Source: Martelella alba (GTDB lineage: Bacteria > Pseudomonadota > Alphaproteobacteria > Rhizobiales > Rhizobiaceae). Taken from it: a DNA stretch of 64,000 nucleotides. Both the position numbers and the translations under genes were made by a program. Shown here one piece after another: positions 17,393 to 26,481 of the stretch; the first letter of the stretch is position 1; each line of letters opens with the position of its first letter. The DNA is taken from contig NZ_VHLG01000004.1 in the NCBI RefSeq assembly GCF_006516955.1, positions 186,001 to 250,000 of the forward strand, in the 5' to 3' direction. The notes under the pieces were generated by a model that worked only from the letters and a program-made list of their open reading frames with translations, was not told where the DNA came from and made no database searches.

Positions 17393-18373
17393 ATGCGCAT
17401 GATGAACAAGACGATGCTGGCAGCTGTCGCCAGCCTGGCGCTTTGCGGCCTTGCCGGCCCGCTTGCCGCACAGGATGCAACCGAGAAGACCGTGGCCATC
17501 ACCTATATCGTCGAGCACCCGGCTCTCGATGCTGTCCGCGAAGGCATCGTTGAGGGGCTCGCAGAGGCCGGCTTCACCGAAGGTGAAAACCTCAAGGTCG
17601 TGGCTCGCTCGGCCCAGGGCAATATGACGACCCAGACGCAGATCGCCGATGAGTTTGCCGGCCTGAAGCCCGATGTCGCCGTTGGCATTTCCACGCCGTC
17701 CGCCCAGGCGCTCAAGGCCTCCATGGGTGACAGCCCCGTCGTCTTCGCTGCCGTGACCGATCCGGTCGCCGCTGGCCTGGTCACCGACAAGGAAAAGCCT
17801 GAAGCCAATATTACCGGTACATCGGATCAGCAGGATTATGCGCCGATGCTCGCCCTGATCAAGACGCTCCTGCCTGATGCCACCAAGATCGGCGTCATCT
17901 ACAATCCGGGCGAAGCCAATTCGGTCGCGCAGGTTGACGGTATGAAGGCCGTCGGCGAAACCATGGGCTTCACCATTGTCGACAGCCCTGCCGCCCAGTC
18001 GACCATGGTTCCCGATGCCGCCCGCAATCTGGTCGGCAAGGCCGACGCTATTCTGCTGCCGACTGACAATTCGGTGATTTCCGTGCTTGAAGCCATCATC
18101 ACCGTCGGTGAGCGCGCCAAGCTGCCGGTCTTCACCTCCGATACGGAATCGGTTGAACGTGGGGCCGTCGCCGCCCTCGGCTTCAACTATGGCGAGATGG
18201 GCAAGGTCACCGGCAAGATGGTCGCCGACATTCTCAACGGCACGCCGATTGCCGATATCCCGGTCGTCGTTCCCGGCAACCAGGACCTCTATCTCAACAT
18301 GAAGGCCGCAGCTGGCATGGGCGTCACGATCCCCGACGACATCAAGGCATCGGCCAAGAAGGTCATCGAATAA
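17393..18373 (+). CDS. ABC transporter substrate-binding protein (ABC_sub_bind / TrpX type)
   Basis: 326 residues with a Sec signal peptide (about residues 1-27, ending PLAAQ). The mature chain has the ABC_sub_bind family look: VAITYIVEHPALDAVREGIVEGL, VFAAVTDPVAAGLV and a C-terminal VPGNQDLYLNMKAA. The family relates to sugar-type binding proteins; one group (TrpX) is tied to tryptophan uptake, but ligands vary. ATG 17393 follows AAGGATT. It is the first gene of a compact three-gene operon: the permease starts one base after its stop. Confidence 0.9.
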   Translation: MRMMNKTMLAAVASLALCGLAGPLAAQDATEKTVAITYIVEHPALDAVREGIVEGLAEAGFTEGENLKVVARSAQGNMTTQTQIADEFAGLKPDVAVGISTPSAQALKASMGDSPVVFAAVTDPVAAGLVTDKEKPEANITGTSDQQDYAPMLALIKTLLPDATKIGVIYNPGEANSVAQVDGMKAVGETMGFTIVDSPAAQSTMVPDAARNLVGKADAILLPTDNSVISVLEAIITVGERAKLPVFTSDTESVERGAVAALGFNYGEMGKVTGKMVADILNGTPIADIPVVVPGNQDLYLNMKAAAGMGVTIPDDIKASAKKVIE

Positions 18374-18374
18374 T

Positions 18375-19316
18375 ATGACGCTTTTCGCTCTTGCCGGTGC
18401 GCTGGAAACGGGGTTGCTTTACGCGCTCGTCGCTCTCAGCATCTACATGTCATTTCGGGTTCTTGATTTTCCCGATCTGACGGTAGACGGCAGTTTTCCA
18501 CTGGGGGCGGCCGTTTCGGCCGCTGCCCTTATTCACGGCATTGACCCGTTTATCGCGACGTTTTTCGGCGCGCTGGCGGGAGCGATTGCAGGCTTTGTCA
18601 CCGCATTGCTCAATGTGCGGTTCAACATCATGAACCTGCTGGCAGGCATTCTGGTGATGGTGGCGCTGTTTTCCATCAATCTGCGCATCATGGGACGACC
18701 AAACCTGCCCGTATACGGTCATGATACGGTCTTCACCCGCGCCGATCACCTGTTCAATGCGGGGCTGTGGAGCAACTCGATTCTGCTTCTCATCATCGCC
18801 GTTGCCGCCAAGCTGATTATCGACTGGTTCTTGAAGACCGAGCTCGGGCTTGGTCTCAGAGCATCGGGAGAAAACCCGGCCATGGCAGAGGCACAGGGCA
18901 TCAGAAATGGCGCGATGACGCTTTTGGGCATGGCGATCGCCAACGCGCTCTGCGCACTTGCCGGTTCGCTCTTTGCCCAGATGCAGGGGGTTGCAGATGT
19001 CACCATGGGTGTCGGCACCATCGTAACCGGCCTTGCCGCGCTGATCATAGGTGAGGCGATCCTCGGCCGTCGCACGGTGTTTCTGGCGACACTCGGCTGC
19101 ATTATCGGCGCTGTCGTCTATCGCGTCTTCATCGCACTGGCGCTTTCGGCCGGCTTCATCGGTATTCAGCCACAGGATCTCAATCTGATCACCGCCATTG
19201 TCGTCGCCGTTGCCGTCGTGCTGTCGCAACGGCGCGGCCGTAAGGGGCGTATCAAGCCGCTGTTCAATTTCCGCCTTGTCAAGGCGCCTGAACAGGCTGA
19301 GGAGAAGGTGGACTGA
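18375..19316 (+). CDS. ABC transporter permease (BPD_transp_2 type)
   Basis: 313 residues with eight to nine hydrophobic segments, no signal peptide, of the branched-chain/ribose permease superfamily that goes with ABC_sub_bind proteins. FRVLDFPDLTVDGSFPLGAA near residue 30 and ELGLGLRASGENPAMAEAQG near residue 155 are the conserved cytoplasmic loops. The tail is basic. It starts one base after the binding-protein stop and ends overlapping the ATPase start (TGATG). Confidence 0.9.
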   Translation: MTLFALAGALETGLLYALVALSIYMSFRVLDFPDLTVDGSFPLGAAVSAAALIHGIDPFIATFFGALAGAIAGFVTALLNVRFNIMNLLAGILVMVALFSINLRIMGRPNLPVYGHDTVFTRADHLFNAGLWSNSILLLIIAVAAKLIIDWFLKTELGLGLRASGENPAMAEAQGIRNGAMTLLGMAIANALCALAGSLFAQMQGVADVTMGVGTIVTGLAALIIGEAILGRRTVFLATLGCIIGAVVYRVFIALALSAGFIGIQPQDLNLITAIVVAVAVVLSQRRGRKGRIKPLFNFRLVKAPEQAEEKVD

Positions 19317-20113
19317 TGCTGCGACTGACCGATATTCACATCACCTTCAACCCCGGCACTGCCACAGAAGTGCGGGCGCTGCGCGGCGTCAATCTCGATA
19401 TTCCCGAAGGCGAATTTGTCACCGTGATCGGCTCCAACGGCGCTGGCAAGTCGACGCTTCTGTCGGCGGTTGTCGGCACAGTCCGCCCCGATACAGGTTC
19501 GATCTGGCTCGACACCGATGATGTCAGTGACTGGCCCGCTGCCAAGCGCGCCCGCCATGTCGGCCGCGTGTTTCAGGAGCCGCGTCTCGGTACATGCTCA
19601 TCGCTGACGATCGAGGAAAATCTGGCGCTTGCGGCTGCGCGCGGCAAACACCGCTCGCTGAAGCTAGCACTTGGTGGACGCGGACAGAAAAAGCTCTTTG
19701 CCGAACAGCTTGAAAAGCTCGGCCTTGGCCTGGAAAACCGCATGGGCACGCCGATCGGCTCCCTCTCGGGTGGCCAGCGCCAGGCGGTCAGCCTGCTGAT
19801 GGCAACGCTTCTGCCGATGAAGATCCTCGTTCTCGATGAGCATACGGCAGCGCTCGACCCGTCTGCGGCGGAAAAGGTGCTGACGCTGTCGGCAGAGATT
19901 GCCGAAACCCGAAAGCTCACCACGCTGATGGTCACCCATTCCATGCGCGATGCCCTTGCCTATGGCAGCCGCACGCTGATGATGAATGCGGGCCGGATCG
20001 TGCTCGACATCAAGGGCGAGGAACGGGCGAAGCTCACCGTCACCGACCTGCTGGAGCGCTTCGGCAAGGCGGCAGGCACCGTGATCGACGACGACCAGTT
20101 GATGCTGGCCTGA
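19316..20113 (+). CDS. ABC transporter ATP-binding protein
   Basis: 265 residues with Walker A GSNGAGKST near 39-47, Q-loop RVFQEP, signature LSGGQRQA near 150, Walker B ILVLDEHTAALD and H-loop VTHSMRDALAYG, all intact. It powers uptake through the permease before it, with which it overlaps by one base. The last transporter gene; downstream lies the second copy of the palindromic repeat with a terminator. Confidence 0.92.
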   Translation: MLRLTDIHITFNPGTATEVRALRGVNLDIPEGEFVTVIGSNGAGKSTLLSAVVGTVRPDTGSIWLDTDDVSDWPAAKRARHVGRVFQEPRLGTCSSLTIEENLALAAARGKHRSLKLALGGRGQKKLFAEQLEKLGLGLENRMGTPIGSLSGGQRQAVSLLMATLLPMKILVLDEHTAALDPSAAEKVLTLSAEIAETRKLTTLMVTHSMRDALAYGSRTLMMNAGRIVLDIKGEERAKLTVTDLLERFGKAAGTVIDDDQLMLA

Positions 20114-20135
20114 TCGCCTCTCGACGGTCTGCGTA

Positions 20136-20397
20136 TTGAAGCGCCGCCTCCGGGCGGCGTTCAGCTTGCTGACAAACCCTATCCCCTTCGCTAACGTCAT
20201 GCCTGTGCTTGGTCCACAGGCATCCAGCCGCCGCGCATCCGCGTGGCGTAAAACTAAGCTTATTCAAAGCCTTAAGAATATAGATCCCCGTGACAAGCAC
20301 GGGGATGACGACGGAGGGGTGGTTATCCTTCCCCCCAAACAGACAAGCAGAATGACTTTATCAATAGTTTGACGCCGCCTCCGGGCGGCGCTTTTCT
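20136..20397. repeat. Palindromic intergenic repeat, copy 2, uninterrupted
   Basis: About 260 bp, matching copy 1 (12896-13050 plus 14286-14388) in block order: outer GC hairpin, a gct(t)gctgaca block, hairpin atgcctgtg (20199-20207) / cacaggcat (20215-20223), catccagccg, hairpin atccccgtg (20284-20292) / cacggggat (20298-20306), gacgacggagg, a tgactt block and a second outer hairpin. The mosaic resembles rhizobial intergenic mosaic elements. Like copy 1 it lies between convergent genes. Copy 2 shows what the site of the insertion sequence looked like before insertion. Confidence 0.85.
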
Positions 20398-20400
20398 TTT
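20373..20400 (+). terminator. Rho-independent terminator at repeat edge
   Basis: Stem cgccgcc (20373-20379) / ggcggcg (20384-20390), loop TCCG, then CTTTTCTTTT. It would end transcripts coming from the transporter operon and forms the right outer arm of repeat copy 2. Confidence 0.8.
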
Positions 20401-20405
20401 GCGCG

Positions 20406-20440
20406 AAAAAAGGGGCGGCCGGTCCCAAGCCAGCCACCCC
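20406..20440 (-). terminator. Rho-independent terminator for the pectinase operon
   Basis: On the minus strand, stem GGGGTGGC (20440-20433) / GCCGCCCC (20419-20412) with one G-U pair, then six T (20411-20406). It is 33 bp past the stop of the GH28-GH105 gene. Confidence 0.8.
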
Positions 20441-20473
20441 TTCGCAGGAAAGCATTTCGGTGTGCGCGGGCGA

Positions 20474-23074
20474 TCAGCCCGCCGCGCGCAACACTTCGGC
20501 AAAGGCCATCATGAACGGCCCGACGCCCTTGATATCGTCCGGATTGATCATTTCCGTCAGATAATAGCCCGGCGTGCCGTCACGGAACACACCGCCAAAG
20601 CCACCGAGACCCGCAACGCAGACGATCTTGCCAAGCACGCGCCGGCCTTCGGCACTGGTTTCGAAGGCATGGGCATAAAGCGCATCAAAAGCGTTGCGAC
20701 CGATTGCCGGATCAACGCCCGTGAGGCCAAGCCTGCCGCTCTTCATATAGGCATAGGCGAACATGACCGAGGCCGAGCTTTCGGCATAGTTGCCGCCGAG
20801 CTGCGGCATGTCGGTCACCTGAAGCCAGCGGCCATCTGCCGTACGCAGTTCGGCGAGCCGTGCGGCAAGCGCCGTCCAGCGCGCAATCAGTTGATTGCGT
20901 TTTTCACCTTCGGGCAGGCACTCGATCTCATCGACCAGCGCCATGGCGAGCCAGCCGATGGCACGCGACCAGTGCGCCGGCGCCTGACCGGTTTCCTTGT
21001 CAGCCCAGGGCTGAACCTTTTTGGAATCATAGGCATGACGATAGAGCCGGCTTTCAGGATCATAGGTCAGATCGAGCCCGGTCAGCAGTTCATCTACCGC
21101 TTCCTCCACGAGCCCGGCATTGCCATAGGCCTTGCCATATTCCAGCTTGAACGGCAGCCCCATATAGAGCCCGTCAAGCCAGACCTGTTCGGGATAGCGG
21201 AACTTGTGCCAGTGCGGCCCCTCCGCGGTGCGCGGATGGCGAGACAGCTGAAGCGCCAGCGTATCGGCGGCCTTGCGGTAACGCTGGTCGCCGGTCTTTT
21301 CCTCAAGCCAGACAAGGGCCCGGCCGGACAGTACATTGTCGATATTGAAATCTTCCAGCGTATAGCCGGCGATTTTGCCGTCCTCGCTGATCTGGCCGTT
21401 GACCAGCCGGATCAGATGCGAAAGCCAGCGCTCCTCGCCCGTCACCTCATAAAGCGAGATCAGACCGCGATAGAGGCAGCCATCCTCATAGCACCAGGAG
21501 CCGCCCTTATAAGGGCTGTAGTCGCGGGCATAGTCATCGCAATAGCGCAGTAGTGCCTGCTTGTAGAAGGGCGTCGTCGCCCCCTCGCGCTCGAACACGA
21601 TATTGGTGGCAGAGACGAAAGCATTTTCGGCAATGATGCCGCCATGGCGAACCGGATCGATATCGCAAGCCATAACCGGTGGCTGGGCGACGGCCTCAGG
21701 GGCAAAGGAAACCCGGTAATCTTCGATCGTGACGTTCTCGATCGGCATTTCCGGCAGCCCGTAAAAGGCGGCAGCGGCCGTGTGGACATTGCGGGCAACG
21801 ATCCGTTTGAAGGCGATATCGGCCATCAGCGGCGTGCGCTCATCAACGGGAAGCAGATCGCGCGACTGAACATAGTCAGACTTGCCATCGGCATCGCAGA
21901 AATAAAAGCCGTTCATGACGAAGGGACTGGCGACATTGTCCATGACGCAATCCTCAACGAGAATGCGAGAGACAAAACCGCCACGGCCACGCCGCGTCTT
22001 GACGCGCAGGCCACGATCCGTGTCGCGCATTTCACAGCGGCGAACCGTGACACCGGACACCGAGCCGCTCATCTCCGAGCCGATGACGATGCCGCCATGA
22101 CCGCGTTCCATGAAGCAGTTCTCGATCGTAACATTGCGGGTCGCACCCTCAAGGCCACCTTTGGGATCGCGCTTGCCCGCCTTGATGGCGATGCAATCGT
22201 CACCGACAGAAAAGCGGATGCCGCGCATGGCCACATCGGTGCAGCATTCCGGATCAAAGCCGTCCGTATTCGGCGAATGGGCATCGCTTTCGATCTTGAT
22301 GTCGGCCGCAAGGATGTTACGGCAGTAAACCGGATGCACCATCCAGGACGGCGAGTTGCAAACCGTAAAGCCGGTCAGTGTCAGATTTTCACAACCCGAC
22401 AGGAACAGTGAGCGGGCGCGGCGCGCGCCATTGCGGCTTTCCTTCGCCCAGCTCCACCAGTCACCCCGGTCGCCACCGGCGTCAATGCGCCCCGGACCGG
22501 TAATGGTAATATTGTTCTGATCAATGGCGGTGATCAGCGAGGCATAGCAGGGCTCGGCCACACCTTCCCAGGTGCCCAGCACCCGGCCATCTTCGTGGCG
22601 GGCCGGCAGGATCTGGTACTGATCGCGATCGGCAATACCCCAAAGCACCGCACCCTCATCCAGAAGAACCGTGAGACCGCTCTTCAAAAACAGCGGGCCG
22701 GACTTCCAGACGCCCGCACCGATCCGCAGCGTTCCACCCGCAGGCAGACCATCGATAGCCGCCTGAATGGCGCTCGCATTGTTTTCAGAGACCGTTGTCG
22801 CGCCGTGATCGGCGATATCGGCAAAACCCGTCTCTTCGGCCGTTGAAAATTCAAATGTCTCGCCGGCAATTGTCAGGCGGTATTTCGTGTCCGGCTGAAG
22901 GCCGGTCACGGTGAAGATTGTTTTCTCGGTCCTGCCCGTTTGCCGAACCTCGTCAAGCGTTTCGCTGACGATGTGCCAGTCAAGCGGCTGCTTGAGAAAA
23001 TAGTGATTTTGCGACGAAAAAGCAGCAAAAGTCGCCGTCCTCGCCGAAGCGGCGAGCAGCTCTATGGCAGTCAT
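20474..23074 (-). CDS. GH28 polygalacturonase - GH105 unsaturated uronyl hydrolase fusion
   Basis: 866 residues, start ATG 23074 after AAGGAC. Residues about 1-500: a short FnIII-like N-terminal part, then a GH28 parallel beta-helix with the catalytic set N269-T-D271-G, D292 and D293 in GDDCIA, H326 in GHGG and the RVK motif. Residues about 510-866: a GH105 (alpha/alpha)6 barrel, with CYEDGCLYRGL, WLDGLYMGLPF and WSRAIGWLAMALVDEIE. GH28 releases galacturonate from oligogalacturonides and GH105 removes the unsaturated end residue, so one chain could process both ends. No signal peptide is seen, so it probably works on imported oligomers. It is the last gene of the sugar ABC operon. Confidence 0.9.
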   Translation of the reverse strand: MTAIELLAASARTATFAAFSSQNHYFLKQPLDWHIVSETLDEVRQTGRTEKTIFTVTGLQPDTKYRLTIAGETFEFSTAEETGFADIADHGATTVSENNASAIQAAIDGLPAGGTLRIGAGVWKSGPLFLKSGLTVLLDEGAVLWGIADRDQYQILPARHEDGRVLGTWEGVAEPCYASLITAIDQNNITITGPGRIDAGGDRGDWWSWAKESRNGARRARSLFLSGCENLTLTGFTVCNSPSWMVHPVYCRNILAADIKIESDAHSPNTDGFDPECCTDVAMRGIRFSVGDDCIAIKAGKRDPKGGLEGATRNVTIENCFMERGHGGIVIGSEMSGSVSGVTVRRCEMRDTDRGLRVKTRRGRGGFVSRILVEDCVMDNVASPFVMNGFYFCDADGKSDYVQSRDLLPVDERTPLMADIAFKRIVARNVHTAAAAFYGLPEMPIENVTIEDYRVSFAPEAVAQPPVMACDIDPVRHGGIIAENAFVSATNIVFEREGATTPFYKQALLRYCDDYARDYSPYKGGSWCYEDGCLYRGLISLYEVTGEERWLSHLIRLVNGQISEDGKIAGYTLEDFNIDNVLSGRALVWLEEKTGDQRYRKAADTLALQLSRHPRTAEGPHWHKFRYPEQVWLDGLYMGLPFKLEYGKAYGNAGLVEEAVDELLTGLDLTYDPESRLYRHAYDSKKVQPWADKETGQAPAHWSRAIGWLAMALVDEIECLPEGEKRNQLIARWTALAARLAELRTADGRWLQVTDMPQLGGNYAESSASVMFAYAYMKSGRLGLTGVDPAIGRNAFDALYAHAFETSAEGRRVLGKIVCVAGLGGFGGVFRDGTPGYYLTEMINPDDIKGVGPFMMAFAEVLRAAG

Positions 23075-23098
23075 GTCCTTGATCCAACTTGGAAAACC

Positions 23099-23127
23099 GG
23101 GGCGGCAACAGCAAAGGCCGCCGCCCC
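23099..23127 (-). promoter_or_regulatory. Intercistronic stem-loop after the binding-protein gene
   Basis: GGGGCGGC (23099-23106) pairs with GCCGCCCC (23120-23127). It lies between the binding-protein stop and the pectinase start, where such hairpins typically protect the binding-protein mRNA end or reduce downstream transcription. The T-run after it is short (GGTTTT). Confidence 0.6.
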
Positions 23128-23140
23128 TTCGTTGACGCTA

Positions 23141-24415
23141 TCAGTTATTGATGCTGTCGAGGACGTCCTGAAGGTTATAGACGATTTCCTCGGCAGCCGT
23201 TTCGGAGTCGATCTGACCGTAGGCGAATTCTTCCATCACGTCGCCAAAGGCCTGAACGACCTGCGGGTGCTCATTGAGCGGCGAGATGGTCGGGCCGGTG
23301 GCATCCATGATGATCTGATGTGCTTCGATCTGTTCCGGTTCAATTTCGCCGGCAGCACTCAGCTGATCAAAAGCCTTCTTGGAGGCCGGAATACCGCGTG
23401 TGGTGCCCAGAATTTCAACGGCCTTTTCGTCGTTGAGCAGGCAGTTCACCACAGCAGCAGCATCCTTCGGGTTCTTCGAATTCTTCGAGATCGAGAACAA
23501 CATGGAAGGCTTGCGATAGACACCGTCATTGGTGGCACCGTCAGCCAGCAGGATCTTGTGCGGCACCAGCTTCTGGCCTTCCTGCAGCGGATCGGAGATC
23601 TTGAAATAGACCGTATCCCACTGGAAGGTACCGGCAATGTGACCGTCAGCCCAGTTCGGGTTTTCGTTCAGAGCCAGGTTACCGGCAGCCGCGACGTCCG
23701 GCCACGGAATGATGACGCCTTCATCCTCGAACTTCTTGTAGAGGTCGAGCGCATCCTTGAAGTCTGCCTCGGTGTAAAGAAGTTCACCCGTACCGGCATC
23801 GATCATGGTCTTGCCGGTCTTCTGCGTGAGGTAGGCCATCATCAGAAGGCGGGCATCGAGACCGTCCTGGCCGGTTGCTTCATAAGGGAAATAGTTGTCG
23901 CCAAGCTTTTCCTTGAAGGCCGCGGCTGCGGTTTCCAGATCGCTCCAGCTTTCCGGCAGGGCCACACCGGCCTTGTCGAAAGTGGTCTGGTTGAACCAGG
24001 GCAGACGACCGGTGGTCGACAGCGGAATACCCTGCAGGTGACCATTGACGGTGGACGAAGCCAGATCGGCATCGGAATACTGCGACAGGTCGATGATGTC
24101 GGCGAAGTCGTTCAGATCGGCAAAGCCCTCGCCGGTCGGCGTGAACAGCGGCAGCCAGGGCCAGTTGATCTGCATGATGTCGGCTTCCGTGCCGCCAGCA
24201 AGCTGCGTGGTGATCTTTTCCTGATGGCCCGACCAGCCGGTGAATTCCGGCGCGATCGTGTCGCCAAGTTTCTCCCCGCAATATTTCAGCGCTTCCTGCG
24301 TCGCGACGTGGCGGCTGTCGCCACCCCACCATGACATGCGCAGATCTGCGGCATGGGCTGCGGAAAGGCTGGTTGCGGCCATCAAAGTGGCCAGTACAGT
24401 CATCTTCAGTTTCAT
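23141..24415 (-). CDS. Sugar ABC transporter substrate-binding protein, likely oligogalacturonide
   Basis: 424 residues from ATG 24415 with GGGAGG upstream; Sec signal peptide ending SAAHA at about residue 22. It is a family 1 extracellular binding protein: LRMSWWGGDSRHVAT at the mature N terminus, GGTEADIMQINWPWLPLF and the hinge region are typical. Related proteins (TogB type) bind pectin oligomers, and the cotranscribed GH28-GH105 enzyme supports that ligand. It is fourth in the leftward operon permease-permease-ATPase-binding protein-hydrolase. Confidence 0.9.
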   Translation of the reverse strand: MKLKMTVLATLMAATSLSAAHAADLRMSWWGGDSRHVATQEALKYCGEKLGDTIAPEFTGWSGHQEKITTQLAGGTEADIMQINWPWLPLFTPTGEGFADLNDFADIIDLSQYSDADLASSTVNGHLQGIPLSTTGRLPWFNQTTFDKAGVALPESWSDLETAAAAFKEKLGDNYFPYEATGQDGLDARLLMMAYLTQKTGKTMIDAGTGELLYTEADFKDALDLYKKFEDEGVIIPWPDVAAAGNLALNENPNWADGHIAGTFQWDTVYFKISDPLQEGQKLVPHKILLADGATNDGVYRKPSMLFSISKNSKNPKDAAAVVNCLLNDEKAVEILGTTRGIPASKKAFDQLSAAGEIEPEQIEAHQIIMDATGPTISPLNEHPQVVQAFGDVMEEFAYGQIDSETAAEEIVYNLQDVLDSINN

Positions 24416-24449
24416 AAAATCCTCCCTGAAAAGATGAACATTGCGATAA

Positions 24450-25562
24450 TCAGGCCGACAGCGAGATATTCTCGCCCGAACGGCGGTGGAAAATGTGCAT
24501 GGCGTCCTCGCGGGGCGCGATGCTGATCTGCTGGTCACGCAGATATTGCTGACGGAAACCGGTGGCAGGCACCACGACAGTGAAGCTCTGATCCTCGATC
24601 GTCAGATAGAGGAAGATTTCATGGCCCATGAACTCAACATGGGAGACGCGGCCGTTAAGGCAATTGTCTGCACCGGCTTCAACGACTTCGAAATGCTGCG
24701 GACGAAGGCCATAGGTGACCTCGGTCGGGGCATCCTTGTCGAGACGGGCAAGCGTCTTGTCATCAAGCTTCAGCGTCTGGGTGCCGATCTTGATCGTGCC
24801 GTCATTGCCAAGCGTGGCATCGCCGATATTCATTTCCGGCGAACCGATGAAGCCGGCGACAAAGGCGTTTGCGGGCTTCTGATACAGCGTGTAGGGGTCG
24901 GCTACCTGCATGATCCGGCCTTCCTTCATCACGCAGATGCGGTTGCCCATGGTCATGGCTTCCGTCTGGTCATGGGTGACATAGCAGACGGTGGAATGCA
25001 TGCCTTCCGCGAGAAGCTGCTTGTGCAGATCGGTGATGCGCACACGCATCGAGGCACGAAGCTTGGCATCCAGGTTCGACAGCGGTTCGTCAAACAGGAA
25101 GACCTGCGGCTTCTTGATCAGCGCACGGCCAACGGCGACGCGCTGGGCCTGACCGCCGGAAAGCTGCTTGGGCAGACGTTCCAGATATTCCTCGATCTCG
25201 AGAATATGCGAGACATCTTCAGTCGCAGCCGCGATCTGATCCTTGGGCGCGTGCTTCAGACGCAGACCGAAGGAGAGATTGTTCTTCACCTTCATATGCG
25301 GATAAAGCGCGTAGTTCTGGAACACCATCGCGATACCGCGCTGGCCGGGTGCCTTGTCGTTGACGAGGTCTTCACCGATGCGGATTTCACCGCCGGAGAT
25401 CCGCTCCAGGCCTGCGATCATACGCAGGGTGGTCGACTTGGCGCAGCCCGACGGGCCGACCAGCACCATGAATTCACCGTCCTGGATTTCAAGGTTGATG
25501 CCATGCACTGCCTTGAACTTGCCGTAGACTTTTTCGAGATTCTTAAGCTCAACTCTGGCCAT
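24450..25562 (-). CDS. Sugar ABC transporter ATP-binding protein (UgpC/MsmK type)
   Basis: 370 residues: Walker A GPSGCAKST near residue 38 (Ala where Gly is commoner), Q-loop VFQNYALYPHMKVKNN, signature LSGGQAQRVA near 134, Walker B VFLFDEPLSNLDAKLR, H-loop YVTHDQTEAMTMG, and a C-terminal TOBE/OB domain from about 235. This is the multi-sugar ATPase group. It starts 5 bp after the second permease stop. Confidence 0.93.
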   Translation of the reverse strand: MARVELKNLEKVYGKFKAVHGINLEIQDGEFMVLVGPSGCAKSTTLRMIAGLERISGGEIRIGEDLVNDKAPGQRGIAMVFQNYALYPHMKVKNNLSFGLRLKHAPKDQIAAATEDVSHILEIEEYLERLPKQLSGGQAQRVAVGRALIKKPQVFLFDEPLSNLDAKLRASMRVRITDLHKQLLAEGMHSTVCYVTHDQTEAMTMGNRICVMKEGRIMQVADPYTLYQKPANAFVAGFIGSPEMNIGDATLGNDGTIKIGTQTLKLDDKTLARLDKDAPTEVTYGLRPQHFEVVEAGADNCLNGRVSHVEFMGHEIFLYLTIEDQSFTVVVPATGFRQQYLRDQQISIAPREDAMHIFHRRSGENISLSA

Positions 25563-25567
25563 GGTTG

Positions 25568-26479
25568 TTATCCTTTGACTCCGCCAGCGGAGATACCTTC
25601 GATGAAATACTTCTGTGCCATGAAGAACACGATGAGGGCGGGTGCGATCGCGAGCACGGACATGGACAGGATCTTGTTCCAGTCAAATGCTTCCGTCGTA
25701 TCGATCGACAGTTTCAGCGCCAGCGAGACCGGGTATTTGTCGACCGATGACAGGTAGATCAACGGGCCGAGGAAGTCGTTCATGGTCCACATGAACTGGA
25801 ACAGGCAGACCGAGATCAGTGCCGGTGTCAAAAGCGGCACGACGATATAGACCAGCGTCTGCCAGCTCGATGCACCATCCACACGGGCCGCTTCTTCCAT
25901 ATCGCGCGGAATGGCGCGCAGGAACTGAACCAGCATGAAGACGAAGAACGCATCACCAGCCAGCGCCGAGGGAACCCACAGCGGCAGGAAGGTGTCCAGC
26001 CAGCCGAATTCGCGGAACAGCAGATATTGCGGAATACGGGTGACGACGTTGGGCAGCAGCAGAATCGCAATCAGCGATGCAAACAGCGGGCGCTTGCCGG
26101 GGAATTCGAAACGGGCGAAGCCATAGGCCACAGCCGTTGCCGAAATCGCGGTTCCGATCATCTTCGGGATCAGGATCCAGAAGGTGTTCAGGAAGAACCG
26201 GCCGAACGTATAGGGCGTCGAGGTCTTCCAACCTTCGATATAGCCCGACAGCGTCGGATTTTTTGGCAAGAAGCCGGCACTGGAGAAGATCTCCGCATTG
26301 GTCTTGAACGATGCGCCCACCAGCCAGATCAGCGGATAGAGCATGATCAGACCGACTGCGAACAGAACGATATAGCGAATGATCGACGAGATCAGCATTT
26401 TACGCTGTTCCCGCTTGCGGGCCTCAATGGCCTCAAGATCGCGGGCGCTCATGGTTGATGACAAGGTTTGCTCGGTCAT
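25568..26479 (-). CDS. Carbohydrate ABC transporter permease (MalG type)
   Basis: 303 residues from ATG 26479, preceded by AGAGGAG; an open frame further upstream overlaps the first permease and lacks a site. A cytoplasmic N-terminal tail of about 30 residues precedes six membrane segments beginning YIVLFAVGLIMLYPLIWLVG. The EAA motif reads EEAARVDGASSWQTLVYIVVPL and the C terminus FFMAQKYFIEGISAGGVKG is the standard MalG-like end. It pairs with the permease ending at 26482, only two bases apart. Confidence 0.93.
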   Translation of the reverse strand: MTEQTLSSTMSARDLEAIEARKREQRKMLISSIIRYIVLFAVGLIMLYPLIWLVGASFKTNAEIFSSAGFLPKNPTLSGYIEGWKTSTPYTFGRFFLNTFWILIPKMIGTAISATAVAYGFARFEFPGKRPLFASLIAILLLPNVVTRIPQYLLFREFGWLDTFLPLWVPSALAGDAFFVFMLVQFLRAIPRDMEEAARVDGASSWQTLVYIVVPLLTPALISVCLFQFMWTMNDFLGPLIYLSSVDKYPVSLALKLSIDTTEAFDWNKILSMSVLAIAPALIVFFMAQKYFIEGISAGGVKG

Positions 26480-26481
26480 GA

